Part shown: positions 16,324-24,572 of the stretch, piece by piece
Numbering within the stretch: the first letter of the stretch is position 1
Layout: each line of letters begins with the position of its first letter
Assembly (NCBI GenBank): GCA_002699515.1
Contig: PAAW01000069.1
Span: 1-33,066, forward strand
Reading direction: 5' to 3'
DNA from: Methanobacteriota archaeon
GTDB taxonomy: Archaea; Thermoplasmatota; Poseidoniia; Poseidoniales; Poseidoniaceae
DNA length: 33,066 nt
Notes under the pieces: generated by a model
What the model saw: only the letters and a program-made list of their open reading frames with translations
The model's database searches: none
What the model was told of the DNA's origin: nothing
Position numbers and translations under genes: made by a program

Positions 16324-16785
16324 ATGCGAAGAATAAGTAAGTTAGTAAAAAATGTCATAAAAACGGCTGAAGCCCATTGTGATGGCCCTTGTGGGGTATA
16401 TGACCCCGCTAGTGCAAGGATTGCTGGAGAAGCAGTACAATCAATGACTAAAAAGATGATTGAACTTGAGAATAACCATGGAGGAGATTCTGGGACTGCA
16501 GCCTATATCAACACAATGAGCCGTTATGCAGCAATTAAAGAAGAAGAAGCACAAAAATGTAAAGATGAATTATTAGTTCTATGGACTGATTATTTTAAAC
16601 CAGGGCATTTAGATACAACCCCTAACCTTCATGGAATATTTTGGAACGCGGCAAAATTATGTAGCGCTTGTAAAGTTGAAGTTAGTGTAGAACATGCTCA
16701 AGAATTAATGGATGCCATAAAAGAAATTCATAATCTATTTTGGGCCTCAAAGGGCAAGGAAGTTCCTTGGATTAGAGCCTCATAA
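16324..16785 (+). CDS. sodN: Nickel superoxide dismutase precursor
   Basis: 153 residues from the ATG at 16324 (gggaga three bases upstream). A basic 17-residue propeptide (MRRISKLVKNVIKTAEA) precedes HCDGPCGVYDPASARI, the nickel hook. Cleavage before His18 exposes the His1 amino group and side chain, which with Cys2 and Cys6 bind Ni. The hook differs from the usual HCDLPCGVY in having Gly at mature position 4; Pro5, Cys6, Gly7, Tyr9 and Asp10 are kept. The four-helix bundle pattern is visible, with LWTDYFKPGHL matching the family's LWSDYFKPPHF and FWASKGKE near the end. The mature form (136 residues) is longer than the roughly 117 of Streptomyces. It disproportionates superoxide in the cytoplasm. 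The maturation protease gene follows at once. Confidence 0.94.
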   Translation: MRRISKLVKNVIKTAEAHCDGPCGVYDPASARIAGEAVQSMTKKMIELENNHGGDSGTAAYINTMSRYAAIKEEEAQKCKDELLVLWTDYFKPGHLDTTPNLHGIFWNAAKLCSACKVEVSVEHAQELMDAIKEIHNLFWASKGKEVPWIRAS

Positions 16786-16793
16786 GTGATTCT

Positions 16794-17120
16794 ATGGCCT
16801 TTTCAAATATCAAGAAATTTTTAACTGGTAAATTACGAATGATTGCAATTGAAGGAGATAGTATGTCTCCAACAATTAAAAATGGTGATTTAAAGTGGGT
16901 AGATTATAGTAAAAATACATTAGAAATACTAAAAATTGGTGATATTGTTCTTTTTAAAAATCCATTTGGAAAAAATCTAATTGTCAAAAGAATAAATAAT
17001 ATCGATATTGAAAAAGGATTTTGGATGAAGGGAGATAATAAAAATATCTTGGAAAGTACTGATTCTGAAACCTTTGGACATGTTAAATCTCAAAACATTA
17101 AAGGGAAAGTTTTGATATAA
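16794..17120 (+). CDS. sodX: Nickel-type superoxide dismutase maturation protease (S26/S24-type, SodX-like)
   Basis: 108 residues, 8 bases after sodN. Catalytic Ser23 lies in EGDSMSPTIKNGD and the general-base Lys65 in NLIVKRINN, the Ser-Lys dyad of LexA/signal-peptidase-like enzymes; FWMKGDNKN...STDSETFGHV is the family's C-terminal box. No transmembrane anchor is visible (the N terminus FSNIKKFLTGKLRM is short and polar), which fits a cytoplasmic enzyme acting on a cytoplasmic substrate rather than a secretion signal peptidase. Families paired with NiSOD remove its propeptide to uncover the His1 ligand. The assignment combines motifs with gene pairing. Confidence 0.87.
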   Translation: MAFSNIKKFLTGKLRMIAIEGDSMSPTIKNGDLKWVDYSKNTLEILKIGDIVLFKNPFGKNLIVKRINNIDIEKGFWMKGDNKNILESTDSETFGHVKSQNIKGKVLI

Positions 17121-17180
17121 AACATAGTATAATCATCTAAATTACCTATTTCCTTAATGAACTAACCCATAACCCGCAAC

Positions 17181-18284
17181 ATGGATAGTGAGATTGACCT
17201 GATTCAAATCCTTTCGGCAATCGGCATATTATTCATCCCAATTTTAGCTGCAATACCAATAAGGATAATTTGGAAAAGATATATTGGTGGATCTTACCAA
17301 CATGAAGAATATAGAAGATTACTAAGTTTAGTTGTTAATGCAGGATATTCACTCACCCAATTTAGAGACCAATTAGATGAAGCATCAAGGAGAAGAAGAA
17401 TTCCAAAAGAACGTCAGAGATTAATAGAAACAGATTTCCTATTCCCATTAAAGACACCTCATTTTATATTATTACCTAGTTTATTCTTCACCCCATTAGT
17501 CCTACTTTTTGCCACACCTCTATTCTTACTTGCTTTACCATTACTTTCTTTAGTAGAATTCATCCTAATTCGTAAAGGATTGCTTGCCTACATAATTATG
17601 CGATTCCAACACATCTCAAAATGGCAACTAATTCACATCCCAAGACCTAGGAATAATGAAGATGAATTAAGAGGAGATATTGTGGCATTCAGTAAGATGT
17701 TAATGACTGTTTATCTTGGATTATTCGCATGGTTAATTGTCCATTGGATTTTTAGAGGTTTTGATTATTGGGTGATTATACTAATTTCTGGTTTTTCATA
17801 CCTTATATTAGTTTCAATATTAGGAGTTATTAAAACAGCAATTGATACAGAATTTGTGTTTGCAGATCCTGCGGGAACTGCAATAATTCCTATAGAAAGG
17901 TTCTTTCGAGAACTTTTAGAACCGCTAGTAGGAATTGGATTAGTTTTCCTTTTGATTAGAGATCTTACCGCCTTATTCAGAGAAGGTGGTGATTTGATTT
18001 TATTCTCATTATCAATTCTAATTGTTCTATTTAGTGCAACTTTAGTAGGGATTGGAGTTGAGGTAGGACATGCAACAAGGAGAAGAAAAGCAATACATAA
18101 TGAATTTAGTGAAAAACTAATCAAATCTTGTAATCCTAGAACATACTATTTCTTACGTGAAAAAGGACTTATAAAAATTATAGAATATGGGCCTACTCCA
18201 ATAGATACAGATGAAAGGAATGAAATTAAACATAAGGCACCATTTACAAAAATACCTAAAGAATTGAGTAATATTGATTCTTAA
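17181..18284 (+). CDS. Multi-span membrane protein of unknown function
   Basis: 367 residues, not recognised. Hydrophobic helices are visible near residues 8-30, 95-115, 115-135, 175-195, 198-220, 255-272 and 278-300. Between the first and second lies a basic cytoplasmic-looking stretch (QLDEASRRRRIPKERQRL), and between later helices EFVFADPAGTAIIPIERFFRE could be a loop with a role. The C terminus (about 70 residues) is hydrophilic and charged. It starts 60 bases after sodX; tagtataatc at about 17126 could be its own TATA box, so it need not belong to the NiSOD operon. Its stop directly abuts the stop of the convergent IscA-like gene. Confidence 0.7.
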   Translation: MDSEIDLIQILSAIGILFIPILAAIPIRIIWKRYIGGSYQHEEYRRLLSLVVNAGYSLTQFRDQLDEASRRRRIPKERQRLIETDFLFPLKTPHFILLPSLFFTPLVLLFATPLFLLALPLLSLVEFILIRKGLLAYIIMRFQHISKWQLIHIPRPRNNEDELRGDIVAFSKMLMTVYLGLFAWLIVHWIFRGFDYWVIILISGFSYLILVSILGVIKTAIDTEFVFADPAGTAIIPIERFFRELLEPLVGIGLVFLLIRDLTALFREGGDLILFSLSILIVLFSATLVGIGVEVGHATRRRKAIHNEFSEKLIKSCNPRTYYFLREKGLIKIIEYGPTPIDTDERNEIKHKAPFTKIPKELSNIDS

Positions 18285-18677
18285 TTACCTGAAGCTTTCT
18301 CCGCATCCACAACTTTTAGATGCATTTGGGTTATTTAATTTAAAACCGCCACCCATTAATTTTTCTTCATAATCTATTTCAACACCATCAAGAAGACTTG
18401 AAGCAGTTTTGGGGACATAAACATGAATGTCGTCTACAAAAAGTTCAAAATGCTCATCACCATCAACAGACTCAATAATTTGGAGATCATATTTGTAACC
18501 AGAACAACCTCCTGAAAGTACATCCACCAGTAAAGCAGAATCAGAATCATCACCCATAACGTCAATTAACATATTTTTTGCTTTTTGAGTTAAAGTTAAA
18601 CTAATTTCCTTAGTTTCTGGTATAACAACTTGTAAAGGAGAAGTTGAAGGGCAAGTCTCGCAATCCATCTCTGACAT
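18285..18677 (-). CDS. A-type iron-sulfur carrier/assembly protein (IscA/ErpA/HesB family)
   Basis: 130 residues from the ATG at 18677. The longer ATG at 18692 is disfavoured because the TATA candidate at 18713-18720 would place the transcript start near it, and gagaggt precedes the 18677 ATG. The A-type domain covers about residues 27-130, with the three conserved cysteines in GGCSGYKY and SCGCGESF near the end. These bind and pass Fe-S clusters to target enzymes. An unusual N-terminal segment carries a further CETC pair not typical of the family. Fe-S enzymes in the window that might use it include the YdeP-like oxidoreductase just upstream on the same strand. Confidence 0.9.
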   Translation of the reverse strand: MSEMDCETCPSTSPLQVVIPETKEISLTLTQKAKNMLIDVMGDDSDSALLVDVLSGGCSGYKYDLQIIESVDGDEHFELFVDDIHVYVPKTASSLLDGVEIDYEEKLMGGGFKLNNPNASKSCGCGESFR

Positions 18678-18712
18678 GTATACCTCTCGCATCTGACATT
18701 TAAAAATCCTTA

Positions 18713-18720
18713 CATATATT
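18713..18720 (-). promoter_or_regulatory. TATA-box candidate for the IscA/ErpA-like gene
   Basis: Minus-strand aatatatg centred about 39 bases before the chosen ATG; a start 25 bases downstream falls near 18690, giving a leader of about 13 bases containing gagaggt. Confidence 0.4.
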
Positions 18721-18728
18721 CAGAGTGC

Positions 18729-21008
18729 TTAGTTAATTAATTCTAGTCTTACTGGAATACTTTTAGATGCGGGAGTATTAGATTTTAAGGCAACATGTCC
18801 AATTGGGACTAAAGGATTTGCTTCAGGGAAATAGGTTGCAATACATCCCCTTGGAATCTCATACTTCAAGATCTTAAAACCATCTACAACTCTATTTACT
18901 CCATCTAAATCACTAATGATTTTTACTTTTTGATTGGGTTTAAAACCTAAATCCTCAATATCTCTTTCATTCATCAATACCACATATCGGTTACCTTTAA
19001 TTCCCCTATATCTGTCATCTAATCCATATATTGTAGTATTATATTGATCATGGCTTCTTATAGTCATCATTGTAAGGTAACCTTTAGGGTTTGAATTTTC
19101 GGGAATTTTAGTAACTGTGAAATTAGCCTTTCCATCATCAGTTGAAAACGATTGTGTATCTTTAGGTGGGTTAGGTAAATTAAATCCAGATGGCATCCTT
19201 AATCTCTCATTGTAATTTTCAAAACCATCAATACAATCTTCAATTGCATCCCTTATATTATCATAATTTATTCTTAAATAATCCCAATTAATATCATTTT
19301 TTTGTGATATTGACCTTTTTGCAATATTTGCTATAATGTCTGGCTCACTTTTCAAACTACGTGAAGCTGGTTTGAGATTACCCTTGGACCTATGTACAAC
19401 ACCCATTGAATTTTCAACTGACACTACTTGTTCTATATCATTAATGATGTCTTTTTCCGTCCTACCGAGGCAAGGCAATATTAATGATTTCTTACCAGTA
19501 ATAAGATGAGAACGATTTAATTTAGTAGAGATTTGAATAGATAATTCTGTATTTTTCATTGCTTTTGCTGTATAATCTGTATCTGGAGTTGCTGATATAA
19601 AATTACCACCTAACCCTAGAAATACCTTTATTTCTCCATCATACATTGCCTTAATAGCTGAAACTGTATCATGACCATGTTGGTAAGGTGCTTTAAATTT
19701 AAACCTCTCTTCTAACTTTTTGAGGAAAGATTCTTTTGGTTTTTCCCAAATACCCATGGTGCGATCACCCTGCACATTTGAATGGCCTCTAACTGGACAC
19801 ACTCCAGCCCCCGCTCTACCAAAATGGCCACCTAAAAGTAATAAATTTACAGTTTCTTTAACATTATCTACTCCATTTACATGCTGAGTTAATCCCATAG
19901 CCCAACAAATAATTATTGATTTTGATTGTGAAACCATCTCTCCAGCACTTTCTATTTGACTCCTACTTAATCCAGAACTACTTACAATTAAATCCCAATC
20001 TTCTTTCTCTAATGATTCAATATACTGATTGTAATTATTAGTTTTATTATTTATGAAATCATCATCAAATTGATGCATTCCCTTGTTTTTCTTTTCAAGT
20101 AAGTATTTACCTATTCCTTTCATTAATGCAACATCACCATTTATTTTTACTGGCAAATGTAGATCTGAAAGTTTTGTTGATTTAAATGATAATTTCATAT
20201 AATCTTGAGGGTGTTTAAATCTAACCAAACCAGCCTCTGGCAAAGGATTAGCATGTATTATGTTTCCACCATTCTTTTTTGTGGACTCTAATGCTGAAAG
20301 CATACGTGGATGATTTGTACCTGGATTTTGACCCATTACAATAACTAGAGATGTTTTATTGAAATCATCTAGAGTCACAGTACCTTTACCGATTCCTATA
20401 GTTTCTGACAACCCTCTACCACTGGATTCATGGCACATGTTTGAACAATCAGGTAAATTATTAGTCCCATATGCCCTTACAAATAATTGGTACAAAAAGG
20501 CTGCTTCATTACTTGTCCTTCCTGAAGTATAAAATATTGCTTCATTAGGTGATTTTAATGATTTGAGTTCCTTGGCTATTAAATTAAATGCATCATCCCA
20601 GCTAATTTCATTATAATTGTCAGAACCTTCTTCTTTGTACATTGGCGAAATTAATCTACCCTGTGAATTAAGCCAATAATCTGATTTTTTGGAAAGTTCT
20701 GAAATGGTATGCTTTTTAAAAAATTTAGCACCTATTTTTTTATTCATTGCTTCATCTGCAACGGCTTTAGCACCATTTTCACAGAATTCAAAACTTGTAC
20801 GATCTTCAGGATCTGGCCAAGCACAACCTGGACAATCAAAACCTTCTTTTTGATTTACTAATGACAGTGTCTTAAGTGATTTTATTAATCCCATCTTCTT
20901 TAATGAATGCTTTGTAGTAGAAATTATTGCTGGAATTCCAGCAGCACTCTTCTTTGCTGCTTTTTGCCTTGATTTCGGCTTATCGGGTGGTGCTCTATGG
21001 CCTTTCAC
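18729..21008 (-). CDS. YdeP/FdhF-type molybdopterin oxidoreductase (formate dehydrogenase alpha-like)
   Basis: 759 residues from GTG at 21008; an in-frame stop lies two codons upstream. The protein closely follows the E. coli YdeP family as recalled: GFDCPGCAWPDP and FCENGAKA near residues 56-82 (Cys59, Cys62, Cys76, possible Fe-S ligands), FYTSGRTSNEAAFLYQLF at about 159-176, PDCSNMCHESSG at 186-197, and NPGTNHPRMLSAL. Cys188 and Cys192 are in the region where formate dehydrogenases keep the Mo-ligating Cys/Sec. The basic N-terminal ~50 residues are also usual in this family. It probably binds bis-MGD and oxidises or reduces a small molecule; the YdeP substrate is not established, and formate is uncertain. 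No beta or gamma subunit adjoins it. fdhD lies 21 bases upstream in the same operon. Confidence 0.9.
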   Translation of the reverse strand: MKGHRAPPDKPKSRQKAAKKSAAGIPAIISTTKHSLKKMGLIKSLKTLSLVNQKEGFDCPGCAWPDPEDRTSFEFCENGAKAVADEAMNKKIGAKFFKKHTISELSKKSDYWLNSQGRLISPMYKEEGSDNYNEISWDDAFNLIAKELKSLKSPNEAIFYTSGRTSNEAAFLYQLFVRAYGTNNLPDCSNMCHESSGRGLSETIGIGKGTVTLDDFNKTSLVIVMGQNPGTNHPRMLSALESTKKNGGNIIHANPLPEAGLVRFKHPQDYMKLSFKSTKLSDLHLPVKINGDVALMKGIGKYLLEKKNKGMHQFDDDFINNKTNNYNQYIESLEKEDWDLIVSSSGLSRSQIESAGEMVSQSKSIIICWAMGLTQHVNGVDNVKETVNLLLLGGHFGRAGAGVCPVRGHSNVQGDRTMGIWEKPKESFLKKLEERFKFKAPYQHGHDTVSAIKAMYDGEIKVFLGLGGNFISATPDTDYTAKAMKNTELSIQISTKLNRSHLITGKKSLILPCLGRTEKDIINDIEQVVSVENSMGVVHRSKGNLKPASRSLKSEPDIIANIAKRSISQKNDINWDYLRINYDNIRDAIEDCIDGFENYNERLRMPSGFNLPNPPKDTQSFSTDDGKANFTVTKIPENSNPKGYLTMMTIRSHDQYNTTIYGLDDRYRGIKGNRYVVLMNERDIEDLGFKPNQKVKIISDLDGVNRVVDGFKILKYEIPRGCIATYFPEANPLVPIGHVALKSNTPASKSIPVRLELIN

Positions 21009-21029
21009 TATTCATTCCTAAACGTCACA

Positions 21030-21854
21030 TTAGTTAATTGTTGACAAAATTCTTTGCTCACAAGAGTAAATATTGTAACCTTTTCCACTAACAAAGCCAA
21101 CTAAAGTAATAGAACAGGCTACTGCTAAATCAATTGCAAGAGATGTTGGTGCACCAATAGAAATCATGATATTTATTCCAGCCATTGCAGCTTTTTGTAC
21201 CATTTCATAACTTGCTCTTCCTGACAAACATGCACCAATAACTTGGCCAGAAATTTTTTCATCAAAATATACATTCCCTATTGCCTTATCAAATGCATTG
21301 TGCCTTCCAACATCCTCTTCGATACATATAATTTCTGAAGTTTTTGTAAATAATCCGATCGCATGCACTCCACCAGTCTTCAAAAATAATTTCTGATCAT
21401 CCTTCATAGAGTCACAGATTTTTTGAATTAAATTCGCTGATATATTAGACTCTATAGATTTATGGCAGGGTATCTTTTTTAATATTTCATCAATTGTTGA
21501 TTTGCCACAAATACCACAACTAGAATTAGCAATAAAATTTCTTTTTAGATTTGAAATATCTGGCATAATATTACTATTTAATTCTAAATTAATTTTATTT
21601 TCAGAAATAATACATTTAGAATTCTTAATTTCATTAATTCCCAATACTCCTTCAGTTAATAAAAAACCATAGCATAATTTTTTATCATCACCTGGAGTCC
21701 TCATCAGTATATTTACAACTTCAAAAGTTCCATCAGGTAGACTTAGAGAAATTTCAAGAGGGCTCTCAACAGCAACAAAATCAGTTTGTAATTTGATTTT
21801 ATTCTTTGAAAATCTTCTTGAAATTATCTTATGATATTGGGTTTTATCTTCCAT
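21030..21854 (-). CDS. fdhD: FdhD-type sulfurtransferase for molybdenum cofactor sulfuration
   Basis: 274 residues from the ATG at 21854; an in-frame TTG at 21863 overlaps the preceding stop and adds three residues only. FdhD binds Mo-bisMGD and transfers sulfur from a cysteine desulfurase onto the molybdenum of formate dehydrogenase-like enzymes. The catalytic pair is Cys113/Cys116 in NSSCGICGK. Other conserved blocks are LCYGFLLTEGV, GGVHAIGLF, EEDVGRHNAFDKAIG and SGRASYEMVQKAAMAGI...GAPTSLA, all visible. Its position directly before the YdeP-like gene identifies that enzyme as the likely client. Confidence 0.94.
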   Translation of the reverse strand: MEDKTQYHKIISRRFSKNKIKLQTDFVAVESPLEISLSLPDGTFEVVNILMRTPGDDKKLCYGFLLTEGVLGINEIKNSKCIISENKINLELNSNIMPDISNLKRNFIANSSCGICGKSTIDEILKKIPCHKSIESNISANLIQKICDSMKDDQKLFLKTGGVHAIGLFTKTSEIICIEEDVGRHNAFDKAIGNVYFDEKISGQVIGACLSGRASYEMVQKAAMAGINIMISIGAPTSLAIDLAVACSITLVGFVSGKGYNIYSCEQRILSTIN

Positions 21855-21859
21855 GAAAA

Positions 21860-23884
21860 TCAATTATTTTTTGCTAATTTTTTACAAATTTTAATTTGTT
21901 CTTTAATTCTCTTTTTTGTATCGTCATCAAGTTCTCTAACCAATGCTTGCTCAAAGCATTTGATTGCATCGGGAAATGCTTCCATCTCTGCATATGCCAT
22001 TCCCAGATTATACAAAACCGAGCCAGTAACATTAGAAGGATCTATTTGCATTGCATCATGATAAGCATTAATACTGTCTGCAAATTTATTCAAACCATAA
22101 AGTGAATTTCCCCTGCCGTTCATTATTTTAACCTTCAACGATAAATCATTTCCAACTACAGATAATGCCTTATCATAACAACTTAATGCTTCAGAAAATT
22201 TTTCTTCAGAATATAGAAGTAATCCTTTATTATACCATTCTATTACATTACCCTCTTCCAATTGCCCTTGATTAATTTCGAATGAATTTAAATTAGCCGC
22301 AGCTAATTCCAAATTTACTTCTTGAACTGGGACTATTTGTTCAGTTTCTTTTTTTTCCACGGGAACTGAAAGTATTCCAAAATCATTGTTTCCCGTAGAT
22401 AATTCATTTGCTTTGTTTTTACATTTTTCAGCCTTTTCAAATTCTCCCATTCTCTCAAGTGATTTGGATAAGCCTAACCAAATTTCAGAATTATTTGAAT
22501 TGTTTTCTAGCAATTTCTTCCATTCTTTGACAGATTCTAATTGTTGATCTGCTAATGACATTGCTTCTGCAATCATGATTGATTCTTCTAATGTATTCTC
22601 TGTCTTTAAATGTAATAATGCCTCTTTAGCCAATGAAGGCCCCTCTTTCATTGTCAAGGGTTGGTCTGAATGCTCCATCACAACAGATTCTGCTCTTGCC
22701 ATTGAAATTAGTAATTTGATAAAGTCAACCCTATTTGGGTGTGATGAATTTTCTCTTAGCAAGGTCCTATATGCCTTTACTTCTAAATCACTACGCCCTA
22801 ATTCTTTTGCTGTTTTTGCTAAATTATTTGCTGCTTTAAGATACTCTGAATCTAATTCTAAAGCCATTTCAAAATGACTTAATGCTTCTTCTTTCCTTAA
22901 TGATTTATTTAACATAACTCCTAAATTATGTTGTGCCGTTGAAGAAGTAGGGTCTAATGCTATTGATTTTTGTAGGTCACGTATTGCTGAATCTAATTCT
23001 CCGATTTTTGCCTTTGCCCCCCCTGAAAGAGCCCAAAGCGGTGCTGATTCATTAGAATCTGATAAGTAAGATGAAACTAACTCTATTGCATTTTCTGGAT
23101 TTCCTGCCTTTATTAGATTTCTAATATTTTGCTCAATTTCAGAAAAATTTACTTCACTTGTTATTTCATTTGAATCTATATTTTTAGCATCAATGAATTT
23201 AACTGTTTTAGCCGCATTTTCTAATTCTGCTCGGTCAAGTACTAAGTTTGTATCTCTATCATGCATAGTTGCTTCTTTCAACAGTACTTCTTGGTTTTCT
23301 ATACCATGTTCTTCCATTACCTCTTTAAGATCATTAGAACTAAATTCATAGGATTCTACCTCTTCAGGACCTCCTTCAAATTTTATTTCCTTCCCTGTTT
23401 CTGGTGGTACAATTATTGCTGCACTAGGTGCATTACCTTTCTTTGCTGAACCCCAACCACTAACTTCTTTCCAATCTTTAACTGGAGATTTTTGAACTGC
23501 ACCAGATGATTTGTCAACTATTGCTTTTAGTAATGGATGGCCGTCAAATGTACTCATTGCAGTTAATGCCCATTTTGTTGCTTCTGAATAATTCCCAAGT
23601 CTATCTAATAATACTGCTAAGTTAGCTGCTGCAGGTGCAAAAGATGAATCCAAGTCTAAAGCAATTTCAAATGATTGCTTTGCACCTTTTAAGTCTCCTT
23701 TGGTTTCTAATAACACACCTCTGTTAAACCATGCTAAATTTTGACTCGGGTCTAAACTAATTACATGGTTAAATACTCTAAGTGATTCAGCATATTTACC
23801 TTTTCTAAATAAAAATTCACCTTCAGCAATTAATTCTACTGGATTTGGTTCTTCTTTATCATCTACAGAACTTACTTCTTCCAT
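21860..23884 (-). CDS. Tetratricopeptide-repeat protein
   Basis: 674 residues with three clusters of TPR helical pairs: about residues 8-115 (AEGEFLFRKGKYAESLRVFNHVI, NLAWFNRGVLLETKGDLKGAK), 255-375 (SAIRDLQKSIALDPTSSTAQHNLGVMLN) and 545-665 (WYNKGLLLYSEEKFSEALSCYDKAL). Linkers between clusters are acidic and low in structure. No signal peptide, membrane span or catalytic domain is visible, so it is probably a cytoplasmic scaffold. It ends 5 bases before the fdhD start, so it is the first gene of the TPR-fdhD-ydeP operon and could help assemble that system, but TPR proteins are common and the link is positional only. Confidence 0.88.
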   Translation of the reverse strand: MEEVSSVDDKEEPNPVELIAEGEFLFRKGKYAESLRVFNHVISLDPSQNLAWFNRGVLLETKGDLKGAKQSFEIALDLDSSFAPAAANLAVLLDRLGNYSEATKWALTAMSTFDGHPLLKAIVDKSSGAVQKSPVKDWKEVSGWGSAKKGNAPSAAIIVPPETGKEIKFEGGPEEVESYEFSSNDLKEVMEEHGIENQEVLLKEATMHDRDTNLVLDRAELENAAKTVKFIDAKNIDSNEITSEVNFSEIEQNIRNLIKAGNPENAIELVSSYLSDSNESAPLWALSGGAKAKIGELDSAIRDLQKSIALDPTSSTAQHNLGVMLNKSLRKEEALSHFEMALELDSEYLKAANNLAKTAKELGRSDLEVKAYRTLLRENSSHPNRVDFIKLLISMARAESVVMEHSDQPLTMKEGPSLAKEALLHLKTENTLEESIMIAEAMSLADQQLESVKEWKKLLENNSNNSEIWLGLSKSLERMGEFEKAEKCKNKANELSTGNNDFGILSVPVEKKETEQIVPVQEVNLELAAANLNSFEINQGQLEEGNVIEWYNKGLLLYSEEKFSEALSCYDKALSVVGNDLSLKVKIMNGRGNSLYGLNKFADSINAYHDAMQIDPSNVTGSVLYNLGMAYAEMEAFPDAIKCFEQALVRELDDDTKKRIKEQIKICKKLAKNN

Positions 23885-23920
23885 TAAATCACTCTGCGCT
23901 GACCTTTCCTAGTCAACTTA

Positions 23921-23930
23921 GGGTATAGAA
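23921..23930 (-). promoter_or_regulatory. TATA-box candidate for the TPR-fdhD-ydeP operon
   Basis: Minus-strand ttctataccc centred about 41 bases before the TPR ATG at 23884, predicting a leader of about 15 bases. Confidence 0.35.
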
Positions 23931-23977
23931 TCATCTCTTTGAATCTAACGAATAAAATATCAGTACTAATTCTATAA

Positions 23978-23988
23978 GATTTATAGTA
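23978..23988 (+). promoter_or_regulatory. TATA-box candidate for the FMN reductase-like gene
   Basis: gatttatagta centred about 38 bases before the ATG at 24021; the predicted short leader includes gggaga at 24013-24018 as ribosome binding site. Confidence 0.45.
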
Positions 23989-24020
23989 AAATGTATTACT
24001 AAAAACCCTTACGGGAGAAT

Positions 24021-24572
24021 ATGGCAGCTAAAGTTAAGGTAATGGGAATCTCTGGAAGTTATGGAAATAATTCAAACAATACAAAATTAGTAAAATTAGG
24101 GTTAGAGATACTAGAAAAAATGGGTGCTGAGACATATTTTTGGGATTTAAATGAAAAACCACTCCCTCTTGTTGGTGAAGAAGGAAGTTGGGAAAATAAA
24201 AACGTGGCTGAGTTTCAAGATTTAGCAACTAAAGTGAATTCATACTTACTTTCATCTCCAGAATATCATGGATGTATGTCTGGCGTAATGAAAAATCAAT
24301 TAGATTGGATTTATAGTAAACATGTCAGTGGTAAGGCTTTCGGATTAATGTCTACGCTTGGAGGGCAATCAAACTCAAATACATTAAACCAAATGAGAAT
24401 TGCAGTAAGGTGGATTCACGGATGGGCTATTCCAGAGCAAATTGCGGTTCCAAACATTAAAAATGCATTTGATGAAAATGGAATGCTAAGTGATGAAAAA
24501 TTAATGGAAAGATTAGAAGAGACAATGAATTCTTTATTTAAATCCTCATTAATGTTAATGAATTCAAACTAA
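24021..24572 (+). CDS. NADPH-dependent FMN reductase-family flavoprotein
   Basis: 183 residues with a flavodoxin-like fold. GISGSYGNNSNNTKL at residues 9-23 is the phosphate-binding loop for FMN, and SSPEYHGCMSGVMKNQLDW at about 78-96 matches the family's SPEYN/H..PG.LKN..DW block that contacts the flavin. GLMSTLGGQSNSNTLNQMR resembles the third loop. Members reduce FMN, quinones, azo compounds, chromate or metal complexes with NAD(P)H; the substrate cannot be told here. An ATG with upstream gggaga gives the start. Its stop overlaps that of the convergent PqqD-like gene by 4 bases. Confidence 0.87.
   Translation: MAAKVKVMGISGSYGNNSNNTKLVKLGLEILEKMGAETYFWDLNEKPLPLVGEEGSWENKNVAEFQDLATKVNSYLLSSPEYHGCMSGVMKNQLDWIYSKHVSGKAFGLMSTLGGQSNSNTLNQMRIAVRWIHGWAIPEQIAVPNIKNAFDENGMLSDEKLMERLEETMNSLFKSSLMLMNSN

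Noticed and set aside
16786-17120. Reading the sodX gene as an ordinary signal peptidase I or LexA repressor
   Set aside because: It has neither a membrane anchor nor a DNA-binding domain, and its pairing with sodN fits the maturation protease better.
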